A stretch of DNA of 64,000 nt from Asparagopsis taxiformis (GCA_030407315.1 JALQPE010000993.1:1-64000); one strand, 5' to 3'. Positions 11,801 to 23,266 are shown, counted from the stretch's first letter. Notes: a model not told the origin generated them from the sequence alone. Made by a program: numbers and translations.

Positions 11801-12815
11801 CATACACACACACACGGGCTACAGACGCAGGCTCGCTCAGACTCACACAGGCAGATCAGACAGGGTCATTGGTACTACCATAGACATTCACACAGTTCGT
11901 TCAGTGACGGCATACCCGGGCTCCACTGCAACACACACGCAGCTTCACCACCCGAGAGTCGTACAAACCCCTCCCCGTATCTGCGACCGTCCCTCACCGA
12001 TCGATATCCCGGAATCAAAGCGCGTCGGCAACGGCACACCGGCCTGTCATGCACCGCCACAAACTCGTTCTCTCCCGGTCAATCTCACAGCTTCACGGCA
12101 CTCGCTTCTCGGTTCAGAGTCCATACTACCCAGCGCCATCCACACCGGTCGCCACACTCGTCCACAGTGCACGCGCAAGCACGCACACCCGGGGAGTCAT
12201 CATGCTACAACCGGCCCTTCACGACACTTGGGCGGGGACGATGCCTCGCCAATCCCGTTTTTGGTTTGAGAATGCACTGGCAAACTTTGACGGCGCAAGC
12301 CGCCAAAGCCCCATCAGCAGACACGTTACGACACTTGGGCCTGATGCGCCGATCCAGCTCTCACTGAAACTCCGCAAACAGAAACATCTCACTCTCGCAC
12401 ATACACCACACACACACACACTGCAGACTCTTGCATAATCACGTCCAGTCGTCATCAACTTCACCAGGCACTTGCCACGCCCAGCCCGCCAGCAGAAGCA
12501 GTACGTCCTCCACAACAACAGTAGCATCACAGCGCAGTGTAAAGGGTGTCTGTCCACAATTCAGCACACCAACTGCAGCTAGCTACCATCGCCATGTCCG
12601 CACCACCCCCACCAACAGACCAAACGCGCCAGCCCTCAGTCTCTGAACAAAACGCAACCTTGAGCCTTCACCGTGTCACACAGCCATGCAAGCACAGCCG
12701 GTCACTCAAGCTCGGTCGGTCGGTCGGTCCTAGTACAACAACCCACACAGCATGCCCGCGCCCGCCCATTCAAGAGCAGCACAATACCGCAGCGCGCCGC
12801 CGCCCCCATGCAAAC

Positions 12816-13930
12816 TACCGGCCCCACACAAAAGTGCACATGTCAACAAGCCGTTGCCGTCACCCCGGATCCCGTATAATTGTCATGCCCGAAGGCAGAG
12901 GACACGGGCGTTAGAGATCGAACGCAGGACATGAAGAGAGAGGTGCGCAAAAAGTGCGGACACACAATAAATTAACACAGACACAAACGACACGGGCGAA
13001 ATGCACCACCCCGTCACAGACACACACACACACACTGGAGGACTGCACACACACACACAGACACGACACACACACTCATGAACGAATTTAGAGTATCCGC
13101 ACTCACCCGGGATATGCATCCACCCCCGCCAGAAGACACGACTGCCGGTCAAGCACAATGCGCGCGAGTGGTACTGTTCTCGGTTCAAGCCGTTGCCGTC
13201 ACCCCGGATCCCGTATAATTGTCATGCCCGGAGGCAGAGGACACGGGCGTTAGAGATCGAACGCAGGACATGAGATGAGAGGCGTACAGACACACACACA
13301 AGGTACGGACTCACAACAATTCGTGTTCGTGGACACGGATAAAACACACACGCAACCGATGCAACCCGCCATGCGCCAGACCCAAACACAACATGCACAT
13401 GTCGACAAGCCGTTGCCGTCACCCCGGATCCCGTATAATTGTCATGCCCGAAGGCAGAGGACACGGGCGTTAGAGATCGAACGCAGGACATGAAGGAGAG
13501 GTACAAAATCATGCAGAGAACAGACACACAAACGAATCACACCACCCAGACTCGCACACGCGCACTCACCAAAGATAATGCCCGAATACCGGCCCCACAC
13601 AGGCGCACATGTCAACAAGCCGTTGCCGTCACCCCGGATCCCGTATAATGTCATGCCCGAAGGCAGAGGACACGGGCGTTAGAGATCGAACGCAGGACAT
13701 GAAGAGAGAGGTACACACAGTCGTGCAGAAACACAATAAATCGAACACACCCAGGGCTCGCACTTTGCGCTCCTCCATTCCGCAATGACACCAGCCACCA
13801 ACCTACCGGCCCCACACAAGCGCACATGTCAACAAGCCGTTGCCGTCACCCCGGATCCCGTATAATTGTCATGCCCGGAGGCAGAGGACACGGGCGTTAG
13901 AGATCGAACGCAGGACATGAAGAGAGAGGT
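12816..13930 (-). repeat. Five-copy ~100-125 bp spacer repeat with UNCG hairpin
   Basis: Near-identical copies at about 12845-12944, 13186-13282, 13405-13503, 13614-13711 and 13831-13930, spaced 209-341 bp apart. Three copies share an additional CCGGCCCCACACA block just upstream. In the rRNA sense (minus strand) each can fold as CCCGU, GUC and UGCC pairing with GGCA, GAC and ACGGG around a four-base loop. The loop is UUCG in copies 1, 3 and 4 and UCCG in copies 2 and 5, both members of the stable UNCG tetraloop class. A second small stem, GCGUU with AACGC, follows on the 5' side in that sense. Function unknown. Confidence 0.88.
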
Positions 13931-14776
13931 ACCCTCATGCGGACACACAATAAATTAATATCGATGCACATCACACAACAGATTCGCACACTCCGCTCAT
14001 CCAATGCACAACAGCCTGCCACCACACACACACGCAAGAACAGATTCACCACACCATACCACCGTCACATTCCCTGGTCTCATTAGTGCTACATAGAATT
14101 GCAGATCCCCATAAATCAAAACTCATAAGAGCGCAGGGGTCAGGTGTTCATGTCACACAGACAGAGCCGAGATGCCGTTCCACAGGAGGTGTCCGTTCGT
14201 AATGCGTGGCGCGATACGTAGTCTTACAAACTCGAATGTCGCACACCAGACTTGCACACTCGTTCAGAGTGACGAACGGCCGTGCCCGACCGCTCGATTT
14301 CGCACCCACAGAGTCTTAGCAGCACAGCAGCAGCAGCACAAGAAGAGAGAGTTCCGCAAGCAGCAGCGAGGACCGAAACGACCCATCACTCCGTAGCGGC
14401 GGCTGCTACTCAGCACCAGTCGCCCCACCATCACCCCCGCGCAAGCGCAGCAGCAACAGCAGCACAAACAGGCACCTTTGGCCGTTACTCAGCGCACCCA
14501 CCACCACCACCACCACCGCAAAGCGGCAGCAGCAGCAGCTTGGCACCTTTTACACCACCGGCACACGTACTTTCTGAAACTCATTCTTCATCACACAAAC
14601 TGTTCTTATCATTCAGGGCTCGGGCTTCCACCCACAGGCAGGGTCCCTCAAACTCAACTTACATCCGATGCTGGACCCACGCGCTCGTTGCAACGGCCAA
14701 TTTAAACACCGGTTTCTCGAAGAGCCTGGTCCCCAAATCCTGCCCCTCTGTTGCAGTGACCAGAATTCCCTCCCAC

Positions 14777-15352
14777 TTTCTGCCTTTTTATTAACATACG
14801 GCGGAATCACCCACCTAGAGCTGGAATCACCCGAAGCTCAATTTATTCGGCATACTCGCAAAAGAAAAACCCCAGCCCCCGCAGTCCTTGGTCCGTGTTT
14901 TTTCGAGGAACAGTATACAACCAACTCCATCCAGATCAACAGCACAATGCGCCGCGTCACCCGCTTTCTGCCTTTTTATTAACATGCGGCGGAATCACCC
15001 ACCTAGAGCTGGAATCACCCGAAGCTCAATTTATTTGGCATACTCACACTCGACACCAGCACACACACCATCAACCCAGAATCGCGCACACACCAAATCA
15101 ATGCCCACTTGCTTTCGGCCTTTCAAATGGCGGAATCACCCACCTGTAGGGGAGCTGGAATCACCCGAAGCTACCACCATACCATTTTCGGCGTTACTCA
15201 CATCTGTGTTCATCAACGAGGCGCACACACGCAGGGACCCCTCCATCACACGCACACGCATGCATCACTTTTAGCCTTTTCTGTTATACGGCGGAATCAC
15301 CCACCATCCGGAAGCTGGAATCACCCGAAGCCCCGCTTTTTCGGCCTACTCG
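14777..15352. repeat. Four-copy spacer repeat with paired GGAATCACCC boxes
   Basis: Each copy has CGGCGGAATCACCCACC, then 20-25 bp further GCTGGAATCACCCGAAGC. GGAATCACCC positions are 14803/14823, 14991/15011, 15132/15157 and 15293/15317. Between pairs the spacing is 188, 141 and 161 bp. A CTGCCTTTTTATTAACAT leader precedes the first two copies. The paired constant boxes with variable surroundings look like protein-binding sites, possibly for Pol I enhancer or terminator factors. Confidence 0.85.
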
Positions 15353-16040
15353 TCACACACACCCACACACGCAACTTCAGAGCCCCACTTGCCAGTTCTG
15401 CTCGTCTGGTTTACCCATTGGGTATTCAATGCATATCTTCCGCGTCATGCTCGGGGGTGCCGCTCTGACCTGGCACCCCCCACGGAGTCGTTCTTCACCC
15501 ACCTCGTTCATGCTACGCAGCGCCACATCTCCAGCGGTACGCTTTTGTAGCCTCTTCGAAACCCCTCTAGCTGCAGGGTTTCTCCATATCTCAGATCTGT
15601 CGTCATGCAATTTCTCTCTCGTTCGCAAACACACACACAATCTCACCAGCTTCGGACAGGAACCCACGAGGGGATCCGCTGGGGGAAGGAGCCGCGCAAT
15701 CGGGCGTGTGCAATCTCCAGCAGTGCTGCCGCCACTACCTTTGACCACACCCTCCCCCCATATAGGTTGAGCAATTCCTTTTACCCCGCACGCACCGTGC
15801 CCCATACCCCTCAAAACCCATCACCCCCCGTGGAACACCTAAAAACAACGATTTCTCCAGCTCCGTGACCCCACCCCCCTAAACACTACCATTTCCGGGC
15901 TTCAATTTCCAATCCCTCTCCGTGGCCCCGTTTTGCCCACTTTTTCCGCCCTCCCACTTTCCTCCGCCGATCTCCTCCGTCTTCTTCCCAAACCCTCATT
16001 TCCACCTTGGAAACGTACACTTTCACCCCCCGTATCGATC

Positions 16041-16551
16041 GACTTGGTCGACTTGGTCATTTCTTCCACAAAACCCCCTCGAATGCACCAAAAACCCACT
16101 TTTTCCACCACCTCGCCAAACCGTTCCCAAACGCCACCGCCGTGTTCCCCCACCACCGCCCGACCCTTACGCACCTTTTTCTACACTACATCGACTTGGT
16201 CAAAATTTCCACCCCGCCCATCACCCCCCTCAGATACACCAAAAATCCACTTTTTTCCAACATGTCGCCAATCGTCCTCCAACACGTACGGGCATGTTGC
16301 CCGACTCTAGTCCCGCCCTAGGACGTGTTTTTAGAAATTTCCAAGACTTGGTCGGAAAAAAATTTTTCCCCGTCTTCCTCGTTACCCCCCTCAGAAGGGT
16401 CAAAAATGCAGCACCTTCGAAAAAATGGTCAAAAACAGCTATGGTCAGATCGCTTCCAAACCGGTTGCGATGATGTTCGGGGAGGTCGGCGAGGGTGCTG
16501 GCCGAGTTTGAGCGCGAACGGAAGCGTTTGAAATTTTTAAAAGACTTGGTC
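16041..16551. repeat. ~150-200 bp spacer repeat marked by GACTTGGTC
   Basis: GACTTGGTC occurs at 16041, 16050, 16193, 16345 and 16543, with a GACTTGGTG variant at 17107. The intervening sequence repeats loosely as a pyrimidine-rich block containing CACCAAAAA and CCACTTTTT. Spacing is 143, 152 and 198 bp. Confidence 0.75.
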
Positions 16552-17265
16552 GTGAAAACTTGCGACCACCTCCGTCCTGTTGCGTATGCCGTTAATAAAT
16601 TCGATTCCAGCCAATTTCGCCCGATTCAAAAAATCAATATTTTAATAGATTAACATGTGGGCAAACTGGCCGGGAATCGACGGTGGAATAAAATAATGTA
16701 AAATAATCGAGTGCGCTGGAAAGCGTGCGTGCGCGGTGGGGACAGTTAGGAAATGCGAATGGAGGGTGTTCTGGGCACAGTTTAAGAAAATATTTTTTTG
16801 AACCGCCGTTAAGAAATTTCGTTCGCCACGCAGGCGATACGGGGAGCATGTACACGGTGGGGGACAGTTGTGGGCGGGCGGAAAAAATTTTGGAATAAAC
16901 TAAGGTACCCGCTCTGAAGCGGTCAATTTGCGTTAATTTAATCGAATGTGCGAAATTGGGCTGGAATCGCACATTTTTGAAACGTGAATATCTCGGAAAC
17001 GGTGCGGAATTAAAGGTCGGGACAGGTTGGAACGGTGTTTTCAGTGCAGTTTACATCGGATAAGGTCGAATAAGTCGAGATATGAAGACACTTTTTTGGC
17101 AACTTTTGACTTGGTGAAAAATTTCATCTGCTACCAGTACGTGTACCAAGGTGGTCCGAGTGTGTCGGTAGTGTCAATGATGGGAAATTTTTTCCGCAAA
17201 AATGGTTCAATTCGATAGTATTCGCGACGCTGATAACAGTGGTACCATTGGTTTCTCGAACAGAC

Positions 17266-17526
17266 CAATAGCAATAGCAATAGCAATAGCAATAGCAATA
17301 GCAATAGCAATAGCAATAGCAATAGCAATAGCAATAGCAATAGCAATAGCAATAGCAATAGCAATAGCAATAGCAATAGCAATAGCAATAGCAATAGCAA
17401 TAGCAATAGCAATAGCAATAGCAATAGCAATAGCAATAGCAATAGCAATAGCAATAGCAATAGCAATAGCAATAGCAATAGCAATAGCAATAGCAATAGC
17501 AATAGCAATAGCAATAGCAATAGCAA
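17266..17526. repeat. Hexanucleotide microsatellite (CAATAG)n, about 43 units
   Basis: An uninterrupted array of the six-base unit CAATAG over 261 bp with no visible mismatch. Every frame is open, giving artificial alanine-isoleucine, leucine or tyrosine-cysteine polymers, which should not be annotated as proteins. It marks the far edge of the rDNA spacer. Confidence 0.97.
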
Positions 17527-18769
17527 TGCATCGGTATTGCAATGTAGATATCCAAAGGACACAACCGGACGAATATCCCTGCACGATGGAGCCCTATAAT
17601 GAAGGAACTCTATAACTTCGTAGAAATGAATGCAGGTCTGAGTAATATGGCGTGTATTTTGTTAATCTCAAGGGACAGTTAAAAGATGGGATCTGCATGG
17701 CTCGCTCATTTGGTTGTACTAAAATCTTCCGAAGTATGATTGACTCAGAGGAAGATTAGCTTCGGTATGTACAATGCAACTTTATTTGTATTCAACGAAA
17801 AATCATATTGGTATTTGTCTCGCCGCAGAATCATGAAACTGAAAACCATATTATAGTATCAATGACAATGAAGCTTGGAAAAATGTGTGAGCCCAGAAAT
17901 ATATGTATATATTCTCTGGATCTACACTTTTCTACGAAGAGGATCCATGAAAAGGCTACTGAATGGCTGTGGAGTGCTCAACTAAAACTACAAGTATAGA
18001 AGCAGACTAGAAAAGGCTGTAATTCCCTTCGACTGTTTTAGATATTATTCTTATAGAAAAAATATTTATAAGGAAAATAATATATACCCAATATATCATT
18101 CAGGTGACTGACTGTATGATTTTCATGATGTCTATATTGCCAAAAATTATGAGCTCTTCCCCGCGTCGCCTGAGCAGAGAGGATATTTCCTATGTAGCGC
18201 TCCAGCAATCTTGCAGGCTGCTTTTGCAGACTTGTTTCATAACCGGTCTGAGGAAGAACAGATTCCTAATGACTCTGCAACCGTTCCCTACTTGGCTTTC
18301 CAGCATCGAGTGCATCACTTTTAAAAACAGCCAGGGAGACTTCTTTAAAACTAATGGGAGAGGAAGAATATTGTCCTATCGTCCAAGTATAATGGACCAG
18401 AAGTAGCGATGATTTGATACACATATTCTGAAATGAGCATACCCGTCCTTTCTGTCCCGCAAAATGAGAGAATCAGATTTTCTTAGTAGAGTTAGGAGCG
18501 CCTACAGCCTTCTATCTTCGCTGAGAGCCCAATTCATTTTGTGATGAGCAGTCTCAGATCGACTTTATCTTGGTGTATGCAAAATTTCCATTGATGGCGG
18601 ACGAAGGCTGCTGAAACCTGCTGAGAACTTCGAAACTCGCTATAGCTTAGCTCCCTCAAAAATCGTTTTTCACCCATATATCCATCTCTTCGCACACAAA
18701 CTTTCATACATCAGTTTTTGTGGGCTATTTTCAAAAATACAGAGGTCAAATTTATCTATATATTCGATC
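17527..18769. other. AT-rich intergenic stretch, possible gene debris
   Basis: No intact gene. Near 18115-18320 a single frame reads like degraded coding sequence (segments such as NYELFPASPEQRGYFLC and HNRSEEEQIPNDS), then breaks. It could be part of the adjacent transposon or a dead host gene. Confidence 0.45.
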
Positions 18770-20421
18770 CATGAGGAAAAAAATTCTACCAAAGCTACCA
18801 TCCACTATCCCTTCACCACCATCCCCGGAAATTTCTCCTCCGTCTCTCCCATATCCCCTTGCCACACCTACCCGCCGCACTATTGGTCAACCACGGAAGC
18901 GCGCTACACGTCAAGAAATGATCTACCGCCCGGTTGCGCAGATGAGTTATCATGTCAAGAAGTTCTTTGAAGAAGACAAGAAGGGGAGAACATCTATCGG
19001 ACGTAACCCATGTCCTAAAGCGTACATGCCAAGAGACAGGAGTTTCACACAATACTGTTTGTAGACTTCAGTCTGCAGACGACGTGGCGAAATTCCCATC
19101 ATTCGAAGAGGTTTCCCAGAGTCCCACCCGCAAGACTACCGTACCAGAGTGTTTCGCACCAATGATAAGAATCATCTTGCATGATATGATCATTGAGGTC
19201 AACTAGATTCCGAACCTTTCCAGCATTTGACAGCGCCTGGTAGATGGGAGTTTCGATATTTTTGATGGCCTAGATTCGAAGCCAGAATTTAATTGGTCAA
19301 GAGAGAAATTCCGAAGATATATGAACATTCATGGCTTCCAGTACTCCAAACGGGAGAATCACTATGATTTCACACGGGAAAGAAGTGATAGGATCCTGAA
19401 TCTTGACAACTACCCTGACTGGATTCCCAAGTACCATTCCGAAGGATTCTATATATACTAACAGGATGCAACTTGAGTGTTCAAGAACATGGTACAAAGG
19501 ACTATATGGTAGTCAGAGATTCATGAAGGCCCGTATTACATCGATTATGAGGTTCCATCAGGGAGGGATGATCGATCGATCCTTTTTCACCTGGAAACCG
19601 ATCGTACTGGCCTAATTGAAGGATTCTTCTCCTGTTCAGCGGTCGAAAGGGGTCCAATCTAGACTACCTTTCCGAAAAGAATGGTGACTTGTTCAGGGGT
19701 TGACTGGAGGATATTTTATTCCCACAATTGCGCACAACTGGGCAGCGATGTGTTCTGGTGCGGTAACGGGCGAAGTACCACACAATGATTACACCTGATA
19801 CAAGAAAGCCGACAACGGCAAGTAATAAGAAGGACCTGATTGATGCGATTAAGCGATGGGACGGTCTACTCAATGAAGACTGGGCGATTAAGTGGGCTGA
19901 CATGATGTCAAAAATCCAACTGCTCGCTGAAGCGGAAAGTGCCACCAAGGATGCACATGGCATGCACAGGAGCTTGCAGAAAATTTTTCAGATGGCTCCT
20001 TTGAGATCAAAATTTTATTCCTTCCCGTGGCCCATCCAGAGCTCAATCCTATTTAAATTGTGTGAGGTACATTGAATGCGGTCTAGTGCAAGCCAGAATA
20101 TGAGATTCAGGCTTGCTGACTTGGAGAGGCTCACGGAACGAGAACTTGAAAAATTACTGCAGAAAAGTTCAAAATGTATGCTGAGCATGCCAAGCGTGAG
20201 GAAGACCGGTAACGGCGTTAATCTCAAATCTATGACAGCAATGAATATGATGAGCAGAATGACTGCGATTGGGCGGTACGACACGGCAACCAATCTGAGT
20301 CTTCAGATGACTCTGGCTCTCCCCTATCAGTCTCTGATCTACCCCTGGCGGAATTTGGTGCACTGAACGAAGATGCAGTCCAGGAAGGAAATGAGTTGAT
20401 AACTAGAACCAAAAATATGTA
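18770..20421 (+). pseudogene. Dead Tc1/mariner-like transposase (DDE_3 type)
   Basis: A transposase reading frame broken by many frameshifts and stops. In order, it shows a proline-rich basic N-terminus near 18780-18900 and a helix-turn-helix-like segment (ETGVSHNTVCRLQ) near 19035-19075. HEGPYYIDYEVPSGRDDRS follows near 19520-19580. A degraded catalytic strand, in which the usual DNA(S)YH box appears as VLVR, stop, RAKYH, lies near 19755-19790. The HPELNPI box follows near 20030-20050, and an acidic tail ends at a stop at 20421. HPELNPI after a DNA(S)YH box is typical of Tc1/mariner-like DDE transposases. Terminal inverted repeats were not identified. Confidence 0.75.
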
Positions 20422-21117
20422 AATTTCTAATTTGGCTTTTTATGGATTTTTTATAAGAATTCCACGATTTCTCAATTCTCCCGGTAACTACATGACAGTA
20501 TTCCAATGTTTATACCCTTGTCCAAATACGGCGTATTTCCATAAAGATCGAGTCATTTCCTAATTGCTTCATTATTTCCTAGATTACAAACTAAAATAAA
20601 AAATTTGTATATTTTAATCGAAAGTCCGTCAGGTAGGAAAATACGAGAACATTTCAAAAATACTCAGCACAAAAAGTATCCCTTTGTTTTAAGAAAATAC
20701 AGGATGTTTGCGAATACCCTCCCGCCCTTGGTCGAGGCTGCTGGCATACTCAGCTACGTATTACACTGAAAGTCCATCCTGAAATCAGACAGTGCAGTGA
20801 CTAAGTTTCTCAGTTCGAATCCTGTCACGTTGATTGCTCTTGGGTAATTGCTGTAATGAGGATGATTTGTACTGGAAGGTGAAAAGTGTGTGCGGGACAA
20901 AGTTCGCTTCAATGCCACGCTGGAAGCTTGTCCCATCAAACTACTCATCACACTACTAGCCTTCGAACAGTACAATGAACGACTAAATTTCATTTCCTGA
21001 ATGCAGCTTCCACTATGCATGTAATCAACGATCACGTTTTTTCATAGCCTGCCCCTACGTGAAAGGGTTCGAACATCGAATTTTTACTGGTGAATCAAGT
21101 CTGGAGCATGGTTAACC
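20422..21117. other. AT-rich intergenic stretch between two dead transposons
   Basis: No supported gene. Probably holds the outer ends of the neighbouring transposons. A T-arm-like CAGTTCGAATCCTG near 20812 has no matching tRNA fold around it. Confidence 0.5.
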
Positions 21118-22368
21118 CTAAATACTATCATATCCAGGCAAGTCATCAAACTCCATCTCCAGCCCCCTTCTTACCCTGTCCCAATAGAGCTCCTTGGAGC
21201 GGGCCCTCTTACGAGATATTTTGTCTCTATTATTGACAAGATAGTTCTGTAGCGACTTATAGAAAGACTGGTCACTGTCACGAAGCGGATTGAACTTGAC
21301 GTGGATTTTTTTCAGTGCCACACAAGTACGGAAAACCAGATCGTACGTGTCTTCTTTCCACTTGTACTTGTTGGACATGACAGTCCATAAGCTTGACAGG
21401 CAACCAAAATAGTTCTCCACAATAATTCGGTCACTTGACAGCTCCTTATTGAGCACCTTCTCGTCAGCAGTTAGATTCCGATTAATTGGCTTCTTAACTG
21501 GATGATTCATCCTGATGTGTCTTGTTCCGCCCTGATAACCCTTGTCACCGAGTATGCCCCATTGGTTATGGTAGGTGTCATTCAACTCCCTATTATCATC
21601 AATTTCAGCCATGTCACTGCCTTTGGCCTCAGAAATCTCGTGAAACTCCAGATTATCATAAAAGATGTCAATATCCGAAATAGATCCAGTGCGACGCTTG
21701 CTGCAGCCAATAGCGTATCCACGTGGAATGACAGAAACCTCGGGTTTTTATCCTTACAGCTTGTGTTTACCGCTGAAATATAACTTTCCCTCACGCATAT
21801 TCCCAAATGGACAATTGGTCTGCTGAAAAGTGACGTCGGTGTCATATCGACAGAAATCGAACGTCGAGAAAACGTTGCCTTCCAACATCTCCTTCTTCAT
21901 AGTGTATTTGGAGTTCATTCTTGTCACTGCAAATTTGTACAGCTCCGGCCCAATTATTTCCAGGTATCCCATGATCAGCTTCTGAAAGGTTGTCCCTTTC
22001 ATATCGAACATCAAACCAGACATCTGCCACGTCGAAGGATGCTTGAGCACAGTGAGTGTCATGAAAAGAACATCCTTCGGCTGATGCTTAGACTTACGAC
22101 CTCTCCCGAAGTTTCATGTGGACTGAACATGGGTGTTCATTCGTGTCCAAATATAGTCAAATTCAGACTCCGTGAAATTTGTCATCGTTTTGAGGGTATC
22201 GGGCCCTCCCTTTGACATGTAGCATTCTAAAAGCGGACATGCTGACACTTCATCACCGGACGAGCCATCACGGGGAACACTTGACTGAATGCGGTTACGG
22301 TGGGTCTCGGCGGCCTCACTGAGCATGATAAGGGCCCTATTGACGTTGGGGGTAGGGTTGGTAGACAT
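21118..22368 (-). pseudogene. PIF/Harbinger-like transposase with three in-frame stops
   Basis: One continuous minus-strand frame of 416 codons that resembles DDE_Tnp_4 transposases of the PIF/Harbinger superfamily. It contains YDTDVTFQ (first catalytic aspartate), YFSGKHKL, GDKGYQG (second aspartate) and RIIVENYFG (glutamate), then a basic C-terminus. The frame is never shifted but is interrupted by a TGA at about 22114 and by two TAA codons six bases apart (21754 and 21748). The TAAs fall where the family has tyrosines, and the TGA sits before NFGRGRKS. It seems recently inactivated. The first methionine (22368) gives a serine-rich leader. Target-site duplications and inverted repeats were not located. 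Confidence 0.85.
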
Positions 22369-23266
22369 GTTGTTGACCTGTGAGTGGATGAGTGGCCTGT
22401 AGAGGTATGTGGATGGTGAGAGTTGGTCTGGACTGGGGAAAGTGGCTACTTTTATACTCTATTGGATTGCAACTACTGTGAAGAAAGCCTGTGCTTGGAA
22501 TAGTCTTGGTCATCTAGTTTCACGCTTGGCAATTAGGAAATATATCGATCTTTGATCAAATAGTCGATCTGTGATGATTCAATCTGGTGTTATGTTTTAG
22601 ATCAATTTTCTAGGATTTTTTGAAATGAACAGATAATATGGTCGCTTTCTAAATATTTATTTTAAATGTCATTAATAGACACAGGAAAAAAGAAAATACA
22701 GAAGAAAGATCCCCGTTGGTTGATGTGTGACGGTAGTGGAACCGTGCATCTTCGAGTGACGTATGAGACCAGCGGAGCCTTGGTAATGAGTCATCAGCAA
22801 CAAGAGTGCACCTGATATCTGCCGTATGGAGAAAAGTGAGCGAGTCGTCTCACCGACCGAGGTGGTATGGGTGAAAAGCGGGGGTCATTTGTTTTGGAGG
22901 CTTGCTATAAAAAGAAATTGGGGACCACTATGATTGCAGTCCAGCTCCATCAACAGATAAGCGCTTCGCAAGAAAGCTCTTGCATGGTTGGCCAAGTTCT
23001 TGTTATGACTTTAGGCGCTGAAAAGTCTGAATTCATCAAGGTTTTCTCATCATCTCCAGGCTGACTTGAAAAGTGGTCTCGAGCTCTGCAAGGCACCTTG
23101 TTCAACTCAAAACTTGTACGCGATTTCATTCGTCAGCTGGACGCTCCCACACCAGCATAAAAATGCTACAAGTGCGTACAGCATATAAGTATTTCGCCAT
23201 CTAACCCAGACAGACCGCAATATACTGTTTTTTGTCCAACAGCTCTTCTTCCCTTCTGCCGACCAA
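22369..23266. other. Intergenic region upstream of the WD40 gene
   Basis: About 0.9 kb without a supported gene. A short open frame (22867-23064) has no recognisable features. The right end holds the likely promoter of the WD40 gene. Confidence 0.5.
23182..23190 (+). promoter_or_regulatory. Candidate TATA box of the WD40/coiled-coil gene
   Basis: CATATAAGT lies about 78 bp before the start codon at 23267. Position and sequence fit a TATA element, but no transcription start is known. Confidence 0.45.

Larger units (their letters stand above)
9449..17265 (-). other. rDNA external transcribed / intergenic spacer
   Basis: About 7.8 kb upstream of 18S with no recognisable protein gene. It is built of low-complexity CA-, CAG- and CAC-rich stretches and several imperfect subrepeat families listed separately. 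Long open frames here (for example 11288-12367) are repetitive, biased in composition and carry no domain. A tandem array would need the 3' end of another 28S at the far side. None is seen, so this looks like an isolated unit or an array edge. A Pol I promoter must lie somewhere here but I cannot place it. Confidence 0.75.

Noticed and set aside
11288..12367. A 359-codon open frame in the rDNA spacer
   Set aside because: Composition follows the CA-rich spacer, there is no domain, other frames are also open, and it overlaps spacer repeats. Not a gene.
12845..13930. Spacer repeats as 5S rRNA genes or tRNA-derived elements
   Set aside because: CCGGATCCCGT recalls part of plant 5S and GTTCGATCTC a B box, but the rest does not fit a 5S sequence or a tRNA fold.
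15922..16473. Proline/phenylalanine-rich open frame of 183 codons
   Set aside because: It reflects the pyrimidine-rich spacer repeats and is overlapped by open frames in the other phases.
17266..17526. Possible CRISPR array
   Set aside because: It is a spacer-free six-base microsatellite in a eukaryotic sequence.
17124..17615. Open frames over the hexanucleotide array (Ala-Ile, Leu, Tyr-Cys polymers)
   Set aside because: They are a product of the repeat, which has no stop in any frame.
20795..20840. tRNA-like T arm (CAGTTCGAATCCTG)
   Set aside because: The stem is incomplete, and no anticodon arm or acceptor pairing can be built around it.
22867..23064. A 65-codon open frame upstream of the WD40 gene
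   Set aside because: Too short, no motif, and not supported by neighbours.
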